Shown: positions 34,476-45,921 of the stretch, piece after piece
Position numbering within the stretch: position 1 is the first letter of the stretch
Layout of the letters: every line of letters begins with the position of its first letter
Source: Panaeolus papilionaceus
Lineage: Eukaryota > Basidiomycota > Agaricomycetes > Agaricales
Direction of reading: 5' to 3'
Length of the DNA: 64,000 bases
Assembly (NCBI GenBank): GCA_015501605.1
Contig: JADNRZ010000018.1
Coordinates: forward strand, 496,001-560,000
Notes under the pieces: generated by a model
Seen by the model: only the letters and a program-made list of their open reading frames with translations
What the model was told of the DNA's origin: nothing
Database searches by the model: none
Position numbers and translations under genes: made by a program

Positions 34476-37400
34476 TCAAGGCTTCCATCCCGAGTGTCCT
34501 GGATATGGATCAGGGGAGCGAGGAGGCGAATTGGCCGCGTAACTAGGTGTGCGACCATAGTATGGACCTCCTGGAATCGGGTTAACATTTGGTGCAGGCG
34601 CTGGTGAGTAACCTTGTGGGTACAAGGGCGAGTTTCCATTGGATCCCGAAGCTGGGAATCCATAAGAGCCAGCAAGAGAGGGTGTTGATGCATATGTATG
34701 CATGGGCGTTTGCATAGAGGGCGAGTTTGATGAGATGGAGCTATATCCAGTGTCCATTCGAACGGGGTGAACCTGTTGATGAGGTCCACCACCAGTGGGC
34801 ACAACTGGCGGTGGTGCGTTCGGGCCAGAGACAGGGAAGAGCGGTACAGTAGGTATCAATTCACAAACATGCTGCAAAACATTCCTCTGTCTCATGCTTG
34901 CTGGTCCGGGAACTGAGTCCATGCTGTTCATGACAAAGTGCACTTGAGCGTCTTGGAATCCAGATTCCTCGGGGTCCACAGGAGGAGCAACTTGAGGGTT
35001 GCTAACACCGCGTCCATCCCAAGTGCATCGAATATCAGTGCCAGGAATGATTTGAGCAAGACGACCGGTTTGGATGTGACGAATCTCAATGAAGCGCGAG
35101 TCAAAGAGGAGGATGTATGGAGAGTGGAAAGCAACACGCTCTGCTGTACCTTCCCATTCGATTGTGCCGGAGGTACGACAAGGATCGCCGTGTTTGTCAA
35201 CATAGAGACCAAATTCTTTTGACAGGTCGGTAAGGGCATCTTGATATCAAATAATATCAACAACATACCATCGTAACACAACAAGAACTCGTCATCGGTC
35301 GACCTGAACATGCCCAATGGTCGACAGGATTCACAACGTTTGGCGAGTTGCGCATGCTTGGGGTCTTCTCGCTGAGGAATGGTAATACTCTCGAAGCTAT
35401 AAAAAATAATCAGCAAGACTACTTGTCACGAAAAAAGATATATACGCACTCTCCCAGATTCATGATCTCGAATCCTTTAGCACAGAAGATGGCAATTCGG
35501 GCCTTCAAGAAGATGACATCGAACGAGTCAGATGGCAAGAAGAAGTCACGGTAGACTCTGAACCATTCTGATTTCGCGGAACGGAAACCAAGACGAGAGC
35601 CAAGACCCAGAGGTGCTTTGACTCGTTCATTGATCTTGTCGTTAACAGGCTCAAGGACACGGAAAATGCTGTCCAACTGTACCAATTTCAGTACGTGTTT
35701 TGGATCACAACCAATATATGCACTTACTCCTTTCTTCTTCATGTACACAATCAGTGTCCTACCATGGAGCGTACCAACGCTGAAGAAGTGCACATCCTTG
35801 GCACCACTGAGTTTCTGGGGCACTTGCGATGTATGAGCACCATGAGGAGAAGACGGCACCAGTGCTTCAATATGATATGCAAAGAGAGCTTTGTCTGCCA
35901 ACACAAGGAAGATACCGAAGTCCTCGAGCATTGCACATTGGGTGACCATCTTGAGGTGGAGCACGCGCCGAATGGCTGGAGAGGATACGCATAAGGCAAC
36001 ATAGCTGTGACAATTTATGATGTACATACACTTTGGATCATGGCGGAACCCAATCCAAACACCTTCAGTACATCCAATGGCAACGAGTGCACGACCGTCG
36101 GGAGTATCTGCTCAAAATTAAATCAAGATTCTACAACGCCTGGATAGAGGACTTACTGAAAGGAACAGAGCATGTAACCTTGCCCGTGAACTGACTGTCT
36201 TGATTCCAAGCCGGACCAGAGTGATTCGAGTTGTTAATCGGGATAGAAGGCATAATGAACGTATCCCGACTCAAATACTCAATCTCAAACACCTTGTTAT
36301 TCTCCTGGACAACCTTGCGCATCGTCAAAGCATGGTCGAGCTTCTCCTTCCACTCTGAACGAATCTGCGAAGATTCAGCGTAGAGGATGTAAGGACCACC
36401 CATTCGGCCATTGTGGTGTAGTGTGAGGGGAAAGACGTGTCGAGAGTCCGTGGCACTTTCAGGTGACAGTCCCGGCGCTGCGTTTCCTTCATGTCGTTCA
36501 CCAACGCGCAGGGTCTTCAGAATACCAGTGCTACGCTGAGTAGGTGGATCTGAAAAGCCGACCAAGGTCAACAGATCCAACGGAATGGGCTAAAATAGTG
36601 CATAAGACACGAGGAATGGGTGTAAAAATGCTACCACCTACCCTGCGATTGACGATATATCTGGTGATACCATCCTTCTCCTTTGGTTTGGTCATGACAA
36701 CTAAAAGGACTTAGTTCATTTTTTCAGTCACAAGGACACCCACAAACTCACGATAGTTATCAAACAGAAGAACATGAAGTTCGCTCCACCCATTCCACTC
36801 AAGACCACTATCGGGCTGACGCAGAAGTTTTCCACTGTAAATGAGCGAACGACTCGAATCCAATAGATCCATGTCCTGAAACAATCATCAGTTTAACGTT
36901 CGCATCAATCCACTGGACCACGTACAATATATTCGCCGGGCTTGAATACCAAGCTCGTGTTGTACCTCCAGACCTCCACCTTCTGTTTCGCCGCATGAAC
37001 TCCAGGTTCAGACTCTTTACCAAGAGCTTTGATGACGTCGATGAGGTTGGGGATGGTGTCAAGGTCCTCATGGCCTGGCTCTGTCTCGTCCATGATACCC
37101 TTGAGCAAGAGCTCATAACGAAGCAGACGAGGAATGGGTCGATTGATAAAGTTCTTCATGTCAAGACGATGAGCGTCAGGGTGGCGAACACATTGCTAGA
37201 AGGATAGTCCGTCAGCACAGGTGACAGAATGAATATAGAAATGACTTACATCGACAAAGCTCTTGAATGACAAATTCGTAACCATCTCGTCGTCTATTCG
37301 GTAGGCGGCAATAGGATAGTTAGGGATATACTCCATGTAGGCGTCGTGGAAATGAAGTGCAGCGTCGTATAATGGTGCGGTAATGCTATGAATCTCGGGG

Positions 37401-40400
37401 TGCTGTTCCCTCTGAATTTCGTGCAGTTTATCTACGAGCTTCTTGTGGTACTCGTAAAGCTCGTTGTAGTTGTGGAACACCTCGTCAATGAATCGGTCAA
37501 CCCTATCTGGGGAAATAATGGGTGGTTGTGCTTTACGCAAGGGCAAAATGTAGATCTGCGGAAGGGTCGGTCAAAATGCAGAGAGAAATGTGAACGTCAA
37601 CATACGTAAAGCATGTTCTCCAAATCCTTGACATAGGCCATTTCTCCCTTGATCAGCTCGAAAATGACACTGGAACAACGTCAATGGGAAAGTAAGTGTC
37701 ACCAATGTGCTACACTTACGCTTGTCGTTTGGCCTGTTTTTTCGTCATTTTAGCTCGAACTTCAGGGGCTACTAAATCATGCCATTCCCATTTTCCAGGT
37801 GTTCCTTTACCCATCGCGGCTTGGAACGTCCTCAATTGAGCAATTGATTGCAAGTTCCTGATGGCGTCAATTGCCTGTCGAACAAACTCTCCATCTCCGT
37901 TTCCTGGTTCAGTGTTCTTCAACACTTCTTCGAGCGACTGAGGGTACGATCGTAGATGATCGCCGGGACGTTCCAGGAAGGCTTTCAACTCCAGAGGAGG
38001 CAATGTCGGGTTCAACGACACCATGGTTTGAGAGCATTTCTATGACCGAGGTTAAAAATGAGTTACAAATATATGAGAGAGAGAGAGCAGCACACCTCCA
38101 GGAATGCATTGAATGCAGGGTTACTTTCAATTGCCTCAGCCAATCGTTTCTCGGAAATCGGATAATGGCCTAGGTATTCAGGATAAGCATACTTGAATTC
38201 CATCGCGGCCTCGAGGAATATGTCTCCGATACGAAGAATGACTGGACCCTCTTCTCGCTGACGAACGATCAGGACTTCCAATAGTCTGCGATTGCATTCT
38301 CGAAGATCCAAAATATTGCCAAAGATATCGTCAATGAAATCGTCCAAGAGGTTAGGGGCGACGACAGGGGGATTGGCATTGCGCAGAGGCCTTATAAAGA
38401 CGGTTTCCAGTAGGTCAAGATCTTTCAGGTAACGCTGCTCTCCTGCAATCAGACCATGAATAACGCTGAGGGATGCCGTCAGTGTGAATTGATTAGGTTA
38501 AAGAAAATGATTGTACTTCTGTCTGTGCAATTCCTCCTTTGTAAGTGCTGACAGTGCAAGAGGGTCAATAGTTTTCGTCCATTCCTCATCTTTTGAAACG
38601 ATGAAAGTATCGGACGCTATTGGAGGCAGCCCAAGGTCGAAGTTGCCCTAACATATTCGGCATTAGATTGGATCAAAAAGTATAAATGTGCGTTACCTTT
38701 CTCGGACAGCTAAATGAATAACAGGGTGTTCCCTCTCCGCAGCTTGGTGAGTAACACCTGGTCATCATGGTGATAACGCCGGTTGGCAACTCTTCTTGCT
38801 CCAAAATTTCGTTGAACAGGTAAAGATCTTCGACACCATCCTGCAAAACGATGCTGTCCCATTCGACCTCGCAAATGAAGAGCTGACTGTGCAGGCTCCT
38901 TGCAATTTGGAGAGCAACTCGACGATCACTTGTCGAAAGGCCATGATTGATGGCCAACTCACGCTGTATCTGCGACTGGATGGTTGACTGGCACCCAAGC
39001 ATTCAGGGACCATGTGACAATATCATTCGCAAAAATACGCACCACAATATCACGTCCAGTGAACGAGCGAGGGTATGATACACTCCCTTTCACGTGCATT
39101 TTGGGCTCAATCTTGTCTCGAAGCTGCACTGCTATATGCGAAAGTAAGGAGAAATTGATGAACAATGATTCATCCTCATCAATGTCTTCCCAATAATCGT
39201 CCTGAGTGTCTTGAACAGTAGGCTCCTCTTGAGAATAAACGGCAATGGATTGCCGTGGGTCGACGATAGAGTCTCGGTTGGCATGGCTAGGTCCCGCTTG
39301 GTCATAACCATCCTCATAGTCAGCCTGGTCGTACATATATGAACTCGGATCCCAGTCTTCATCCTGATCTCGGTCATCCTGTACAGGCTGACCTCTGGAA
39401 GGTCCTGCCTCTGAAGCAATAAGGTCCGATTCAAATGAGAAGAGTGTTGGCCTGTTTTCGGGCTTGAGATTGAAGTCGGAGAATTGTGGAACTAAATATA
39501 AACTTGAGCACAAGTTCTGAGGGGATAACAGGGAAAAACTCACAGTCACTGTCCGAGAGTGGAGTTGTAGTTAGCGTCTTTGATTCAAGGTAGGGATTGG
39601 GCTCTGCGTAGGCTTTCGGTGGTGGGGGCGGAGGGGGTGGAGGTGGAGTGAATTTGGCTGATGAGGGTTCGTGAGTATATGCGCTATAGCTTGAATTTTG
39701 CTGTTCACGGTATACAGCGGGTTTCGGGGGTAAATGGGGAGGTGATGCGCCAGGCGGTCGGTAGTACGCGTCCTCGGCGGTAGTGTTGCTGGTCGAGTAT
39801 GACCCAATTGATGATGATGAACCCAGGTGGGATGAGCCTTGCGACGATAGATATCCATGGGAGGATTCAGTGGTCCTGTCAGACCCATCCATGGAAGAAT
39901 AAGCGTTATTGTGAGCAGCATGTGGTCGAGAAGTGCCGTTGCTCATTCCGCTGGGAGTCGCTCTGCCTTGATCCGCCAAAGTATTGGAAATGTCGGAATA
40001 AGAGGCATGGGAAGAGGAAGTATAATGATTAGCGCGCGAACCACCATAGGGACTGTAAGGTTCAGGTTCAGGCATTGGCACACTGAATGATGATGTTTGT
40101 GCACCAGGTGTTGGTGGTAATCGACGCCGCCCAGCTGGCGATTTTACTGGGGACGTAACAGGGTCGACACCTGTTTCCACGATGGGAGAAGGGCGCTTTA
40201 CCCGAGAAGCTAAAGGATTATGAGATGAACGATGTGTGAATAATAATTAATGTGATAGGTTTAACGCACAGTGCTGCGACTCTGATACTTGTCCATAATT
40301 TGCTGGATTTGAGGAATGCACAGAAGACCTGTCATCAGCGTAACCGTTGTAGATTCCGTCCAAATCAGCCTCTTGCTGCACAGGCTCCTCCGCGAACTCA

Positions 40401-40483
40401 GCCCAAATCTCATCATAAAGCCTTTGAAGATCTTCTTCAGCAATTAGTGTACGATGCAAGCCCTGCTTGCTCGACGACGCCAT
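34476..40483 (-). CDS. Rho1 guanine-nucleotide exchange factor B (Rom2-like: DEP, two DH-like modules, PH, CNH)
   Basis: Inverted paralogue of the RhoGEF at 26215-32029. Exons: 40483-40270, 40209-39544, 39491-39043, 38987-38697, 38647-38517, 38465-38096, 38039-37720, 37669-37606, 37555-37250, 37195-36926, 36875-36752, 36700-36642, 36589-36157, 36107-36030, 35975-35728, 35676-35450, 35396-35269 and 35215-34476 (1705 residues). Five consecutive exons (370, 320, 64, 306, 270 nt) match copy A in length, as do those of 59, 78 and 128 nt. N-terminus is Ser/Pro-rich with a ten-proline run and GRRRLPPTPG; DEP about 400-510; DH-like modules about 584-810 and 814-1025 (VIFELIKGEMAYVKDLENML, NFINRPIPRLLRYELLLKGI); PH about 1027-1230; CNH about 1235-1560 (EGVWIGFRHDPKSIRRVLHL); then a 140-residue Pro/Ser/Gly tail absent from A. 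Start taken at the first ATG. Confidence 0.9.
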
Positions 40484-41080
40484 CTTCAACACCAAAATGG
40501 GGTATCAGGCGGTAGATAAGGGTCCGTGATGGTGCTAATAAGAGACCAGTGTAAAGTTTAAAGTGAATGAGAGAAAAACGGGAAGCTGTGTATGATGGAT
40601 GTGTTCAAGCCATCGACACGGCAGATTCATCACAACTGCTTGCTTACCCAGCCCCCTTTGCTTTGACCAAACGTTTACCACAAAAAAGGCAGTCGATCAT
40701 GATTCAACGGCAAGATAGCCGCCGCCGTTCTTGGCCTGGACTTGTACTTTATCTTTGTCTGTTAACATTTATTCTGGCTTTAAATAAATAAATCCAAGCA
40801 TTTAATCTCTGAATTAAATCAATTATTAGTTCAGATTAATGTATATATAAAATGGAAACATTAAATATCATACAGAGAGGGGTTTTGTTTGCCAAGATCA
40901 TGAGATCTATACACATTTAAAGCCCGGAGTGGCAGACGGGAGAGCGTTTCACTCTCATCCCTTGCTCTGACGCGTCAGACTTGTTTCTTCATATCATATC
41001 ATTGATTTCAATCTCTGTTAGCAAGAATACCGACATATACCCAGGAATTACTCCTTATATAGATCAGGTTTTAAATTGAC
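40484..41080. promoter_or_regulatory. Divergent promoter between RhoGEF-B and the UBX-domain gene
   Basis: 597 bp between start codons, AT-rich in the middle. It contains a TATATATAA stretch at 40842-40850, about 230 bp before the UBX-gene ATG, and a 14-nt palindrome (listed separately). Which gene each element serves is unknown. Confidence 0.45.
40966..40979. promoter_or_regulatory. 14-nt perfect palindrome TCTGACGCGTCAGA
   Basis: Self-complementary over 14 bases with an ACGCGT core, 101 bp before the UBX-gene ATG. It is suited to binding a dimeric factor or an MBF-type protein; no direct evidence for use. Confidence 0.4.
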
Positions 41081-42574
41081 ATGGGTAACAGTGATAAAGA
41101 CACCTTGTTGAGCATGGGCTTTGACAGTGCTCGAGTCGAATGTTCGCACAACAGTTGATTCATGTCGTTGGGCATCCCAATCGTCTAACTTGATGCATGT
41201 AGGGGCTTTGAAAGCAACCGGAAATCGCGGTTTGCAACCCGCCATGGATCACATCCTGGAACACGAGGGTCAACCTGTCCCTGATCTGAGTGCAGTCACA
41301 GAAAAGGCTGGCTCAAGCTCTGCACCGATGGATGTTGACGATGACGACGAGGACACACAGGCACTACGAGACCTTGGGATTCTTAAAGGACCTGTCCCCA
41401 CAGCTGCAGATGCCGAAGCAAAGGTACGTCTACGACTTGCATCAGGAGCCCTCGGCAAATGTTGAAAGGGAATCATCCCCCTATCAGAGCATAAAGTGCT
41501 CCGAATGTGGCAAGGTATTCAAGAACACTGCATTGGCCAACTTTCATGCCGAAAAGAGTGGACACGATCAATTCGAGGAATCTACGGAGGAGGTACCGCT
41601 AATGTGCTCCTTTGCCATATCTTCAGGAGGTTAATCAACCCTATACAGATCAAACCTCTGACGGAGGAAGAGAAGCAGCAGAAACTTGCTGAACTACGCG
41701 AAAAGATGGCTGAAAAACGCGCAAAGAAATCTATAGAAGAGGCAAAGGAAGCCAAAGCTAACGAAGCTCTCAGGCGCAAAGCAGGCAAGGTAAGTAAACT
41801 ACACAGTTGTCAATATTTCATAACTCATCGTTCCTGAAGGACCTAAATGTTCTCAAAGAGGAACTAAAGGTAAAAGAGGCCATGAAAGAGGCCGAAGCCA
41901 AGAGACGAGGTACAATAAGCCAACACTTTACCTGTTCCAACAAGTACTGACCTAGGTGTCGACGTCGATATTTAGAGAAGATCGAAGATCAGAAAGCAAG
42001 AGCAGCAATCAAGGCTCAGATTGAAGCCGACAAGAAAGCTCGTGCTGAGAAGGCTGCTCGAGAAAAGGCCCTTAGAGAGGGACAGGCTATTGTCGATAAC
42101 AACGCTGGCCCATCCCAATCACCCGTGGCAATAGCCGCCCGCGCAGGCCCCAGTAAAGACGCTAAAGAAACCCGTCTACAGATTCGTCTATCGACTGGTG
42201 GTGCTCCACTCATGACCACTTTATCTAGCGATGCCCGTAAGTCCCTCAACGTGTCCTCGACTATAAAATTCTCAATCATCATGCCACTAGCACTTCGGGA
42301 AGTCGCAGAATTTGTCGGTGGACATTCAATGGCAGATGTCGATAATGTTACGTTTACTCAAAACTATCCAAGGTCATTTCCAGAACTACTCCTGTCATAA
42401 GGTCGTACTCATCCCGTTTTCTTCCTCAGGAAAAACTTTGGCCCCTCAGATTACGAGAAGACTTTAAGGGATCTGGGCCTCACGCCGTCTGCTGTAAGAA
42501 ATTGTCAGACATTTGTGCCCAATCCGGAAACTCAAATATTCCTTTCTTCGCAGGTTCTCGTTGCCAATATATAA
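41081..42574 (+). CDS. UBA-UBX domain protein (UBXN1/SAKS1-like Cdc48/p97 cofactor)
   Basis: Predicted ubiquitin-binding adaptor for the Cdc48/p97 ATPase. Exons are 41081-41141, 41203-41423, 41488-41592, 41649-41789, 41840-41909, 41976-42236, 42291-42372, 42430-42493 and 42554-42574, giving 341 residues. The N-terminal UBA (LLSMGFDSARVEWALKATGN, ending AMDHILEHEG) is completed across the first splice junction. A C2H2-like motif follows (CSECGKVFKNTALANFH with AEKSGHDQFEES), then a charged coiled coil (about residues 125-220), and a C-terminal UBX domain (RLQIRLSTG, LREVAEFV, FTQNYPRKNFGPSDYEKTL, DLGLTPSAVLVANI). This order is that of UBXN1. Converges on the F-box gene with 105 bp between stops. 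Confidence 0.9.
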
Positions 42575-42679
42575 TCCTCGTGTACTATAATATGTCAAAC
42601 GATTTCTGACAATTATAACATCTACGTTAAACCTTTCTTGCAGTCCCAGTAGGTCCACGAGCAGATCCGAGTTACCCCG

Positions 42680-44361
42680 TTAAATATATTCGATAACCGT
42701 GATGTTTTCTGCCGATCCCACCGCCATCCTTCCCTCAACTTCGTCAATGGCCACTTGGACCCAGCTATCCTCTTCTTGGAATGCGTATACGGACGAAGCC
42801 GCAGCCGTGGCGACTTGGTCCGACAATTCTATCTCTTCGCCCTCATCCACCCGGACAGGACAAAACCTTCCTGCTAACCTCTGACCACGATCGGCATGGT
42901 TAAAGTAATCTTCTGTATGGCTGTCGATCCAGACGGCGGTACCGTAGGGACCTAGCACCATGTCCGTGGTGGCATGCAGTCGGATGGGAGAAGCGATTGT
43001 CTCTTGCAAAACCGGCGGTAGATCGTATGGCATGTTGCTCTGATCCATCGGTCTAGAAGAGTCGTATATTGGGTTTGTACGGAGTTCGTAGCGGTGAAGG
43101 AGGTTGATCGACTGTGAAGCAGCGAATGTACCAGAACGATGGTTTTCGTCAGTGTCGATCCCGCACGTCGCCGGACGAACATCGCACTCACCCAAGGAAA
43201 GTAACTGCCAAAGCGAATCATAATGTTGATCGGCGAGTTGTTGGCGTTGAAACCAGATGTGAAGGGCTGTAGCGCCATCTTGGCATGGTCCACTCTCCAG
43301 GGCCACTGGAAAAATTGTGTGGGTTCTAGTGTTCCTTGTCGGGATTCCCCAGTGTGTTGACGCAGGGCATAGAATTCCAGAGAAGTCCCTTTCAAGGCCA
43401 GAACAAATTCGTCGGTAATGATCACGTCCCTCAACTTCCAATTAAAGCCATGAGTTTCGAACTATGCATTAAAGTGGACAATTAATACTCACTGGCTCCG
43501 CTGTGCGGCTTTGGAGCACTAAATCTGTCTGGCTGCTGGATACATCCAAGAGGCGCAACAGATTCGGGTGGTGAGTGTGTCTCATGAGCGCAAGTGAACC
43601 GGAGAGGAATTGGACAGGTTGCGTGGGCGCTTCTATTGACCGCAAGACCGAAAACCCATCCTGCGTCGCCGAATCAAAACCGAGGACCTCAAGACTTTGA
43701 CCGCGTGGTATAAGCAACAGTTCGACGATATTAACGAGATTCACGTACTTCACGCCATTCGAGAGAACAATAATCGCCTCCCCTTCCCTTGAAAAACTGT
43801 TCGTAGCCATACCTCGGAATTCACCTTGATTCATCTTTCTCTGAGCAACGCATCTTGGTAGCCAGTCCTCTAGGTCCCATACTTCGAGGTGAAATACTCG
43901 AGGACGAAGGTTGGTATACAACCTCAAGGATACGAGTAGTGATCGACCTCCGTTTCGAATGAAATTCAAGGAAACGACATGCACGGGGTCAGCAACAGGA
44001 AGTACCGCCTCTCTCGTTTTCACAGGGCTCTCTGCGTTCCAGTTTTTCCGCAGTTCGAGCGCTCGATAGACGAGTCGCTCGAGGTCTCGTGGGGGTAGTG
44101 AATCGAGAGACCGGTTTTTGAGCCCTGGGATGGGTATATGCGCGTCAGTTACCCGTTTCTGAAGGCAATTCCTCCAGATCACGCGGGAGTTTGAAAGCTC
44201 CAGAAATTCCTTGCAAACCTGGGGTGGTGTGCGTTTGTGTTAACCTCGAGTAACAAGTGGGAGGATAGCGGTCGCCTCACTCTTCTGACAAGGAGAATCT
44301 CTGGTATGTCCAGGTGCATAAAAATTTGGAGGTATATGTCGGACGGTAGCGAGTCGGACAT
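42680..44361 (-). CDS. F-box protein with beta-propeller-like C-terminal region
   Basis: Exons are 44361-44281, 44218-43493, 43461-43192 and 43111-42680, giving 502 residues. The F-box is N-terminal (LPSDIYLQIFMHLDIPEILL, then VRRVCKEFLELSNSRVIWRN) and its helices are joined across intron 1. The remainder has no domain I can name with confidence. It alternates hydrophobic strands typical of agaric F-box families with a propeller-like repeat region (for example LEVWDLEDWLPR and SAENITVIEYI). The expected role is substrate recognition in an SCF ubiquitin ligase; the substrate is unknown. F-box families are expanded in mushrooms, so one-to-one orthology should not be assumed. Confidence 0.8.
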
Positions 44362-45921
44362 GATGAGGAGGTATGTGAATTGCACAGAGTCTCGCACCTG
44401 TAATGGTGTAGTAGAGCGAATTCGAAAAGCGGCTCAACGAAAATTGAAACTGGGGATTATAAATTATCATGTAGAGCCCCTGCATCTGATATTTTATGTT
44501 TATGATCGTTGGCTTGGAAAACATTTTCTAAGGACACGAGGTTTAAACCGCATCTATGGAGTAATCGCACTGTCCGTTATTTATAAAATGACCGGGCTCT
44601 GATTACGATTCCGATAGGGGAATATAGATCTCCGTGTGGGATAGACTGTTCTTAGACGACCCAATTAAAGGTTTGATGCTGGCTGTAGGGAATCATGGCC
44701 ATGTAGAATCCTAGACGATGCCCGTGTGCCTCGCCCTTTCCCAGCCAAGGCTTTGAGCATTTGAATTACATGATACAACCACACCGAGAACGCAAGTACC
44801 TTCGCACTAGTAGCCCGGTGTATCAAATGGATCTCCCACCGACTGACCAACGTCTCATTCGGATGTGTATGTCCGTTTCGTACACATCTATACATTTCGC
44901 GCATCGAAGCAACGGTGAAAAATTATAACGCACGAAAACAGCGGATGAGCCAAAGCCCTGGTTATATCTATTCGATGAAATCGCACTTTTTGGATTTGAT
45001 ATTAAGTCCTCACCCCCCGCCAAGCACCCATTATTGCGTTGCATTGTTCGATACTACTCAGTGTTTGGGTAAAGGTTGACTAACTTGGATAGACCGAGAG
45101 CAGGTGCGCTACGTTGGAATTTTGAGTTTTGAATTTTGTATGATGGAACAGATCAACTTGTCATTCTGAATTGTTCCTGATCCTGGCGCAGTTTGATACT
45201 TCATTACTTGCAATGAAATGACTTGAGGGCTCATAGGTTTCTGTTCGAGGGTTAGATGGCCCCAGCGCTGCCCAACGAACAGAGTGAGATCTCCGTCTTG
45301 CGATTAAAGAGGGCGATCAAGAAGAAGATTCCATATGTTGTTAAAGAAGACCCTAGGGTTTTCTGCTTCGAGACTGTTCTCTAGTTTGTTCAGGTGATTA
45401 TTAGCACATTATGAATTCATGAGACCCGCTGTCATTGAAGAGCATTGAAGAAGCTTAAAGGAGCCACGATCCGTCGGATCTGTGAAGATCTTCACTGCTG
45501 CGTCATAATCTCTCATTAGAAATCCAGGGAAGATAGGAACTGAGTACCTGTTATCGGCTGCGACACCCACCTCCCGTTTCATGTCATGACAATACGCCGA
45601 CATGTTTGGCTGGGCATGAGCAAACCATTGAATATAAATCGTACCTACGGTTAGTATTGCAACATAACTTTGCTGCACGACACTGATCGTGTATTTTGCT
45701 GTGAACCAGACCCTCACCACAAGGTCATTTAATTAGTGCAGGGCTAATTTTCGTCGTCTTTTGCCGACTTTTTCGCACTTCTAGGTATATCGTCTTCACG
45801 AGAAGGGGAAAGAGGAAGGATCAAGCCAAGTTGGAAGTACAAAGGGAATAAAGATACAAAACCAAACTACACCAGTCCGTCTAGCATGTATGATAAAAGT
45901 GAAATCAGATATAGAGAAAGA
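44362..45921. other. Intergenic 1.56 kb: F-box gene promoter and BIR1 3' flank
   Basis: No supportable gene. The longest frame is about 103 residues on the minus strand at 45409-45720, with no family resemblance. No repeats or transposon features were recognised. Confidence 0.5.

Noticed and set aside
45409..45720. 103-residue minus-strand frame with a hydrophobic N-terminus
   Set aside because: No homology recognised and no codon or neighbour support; likely chance in a 1.5 kb gap.
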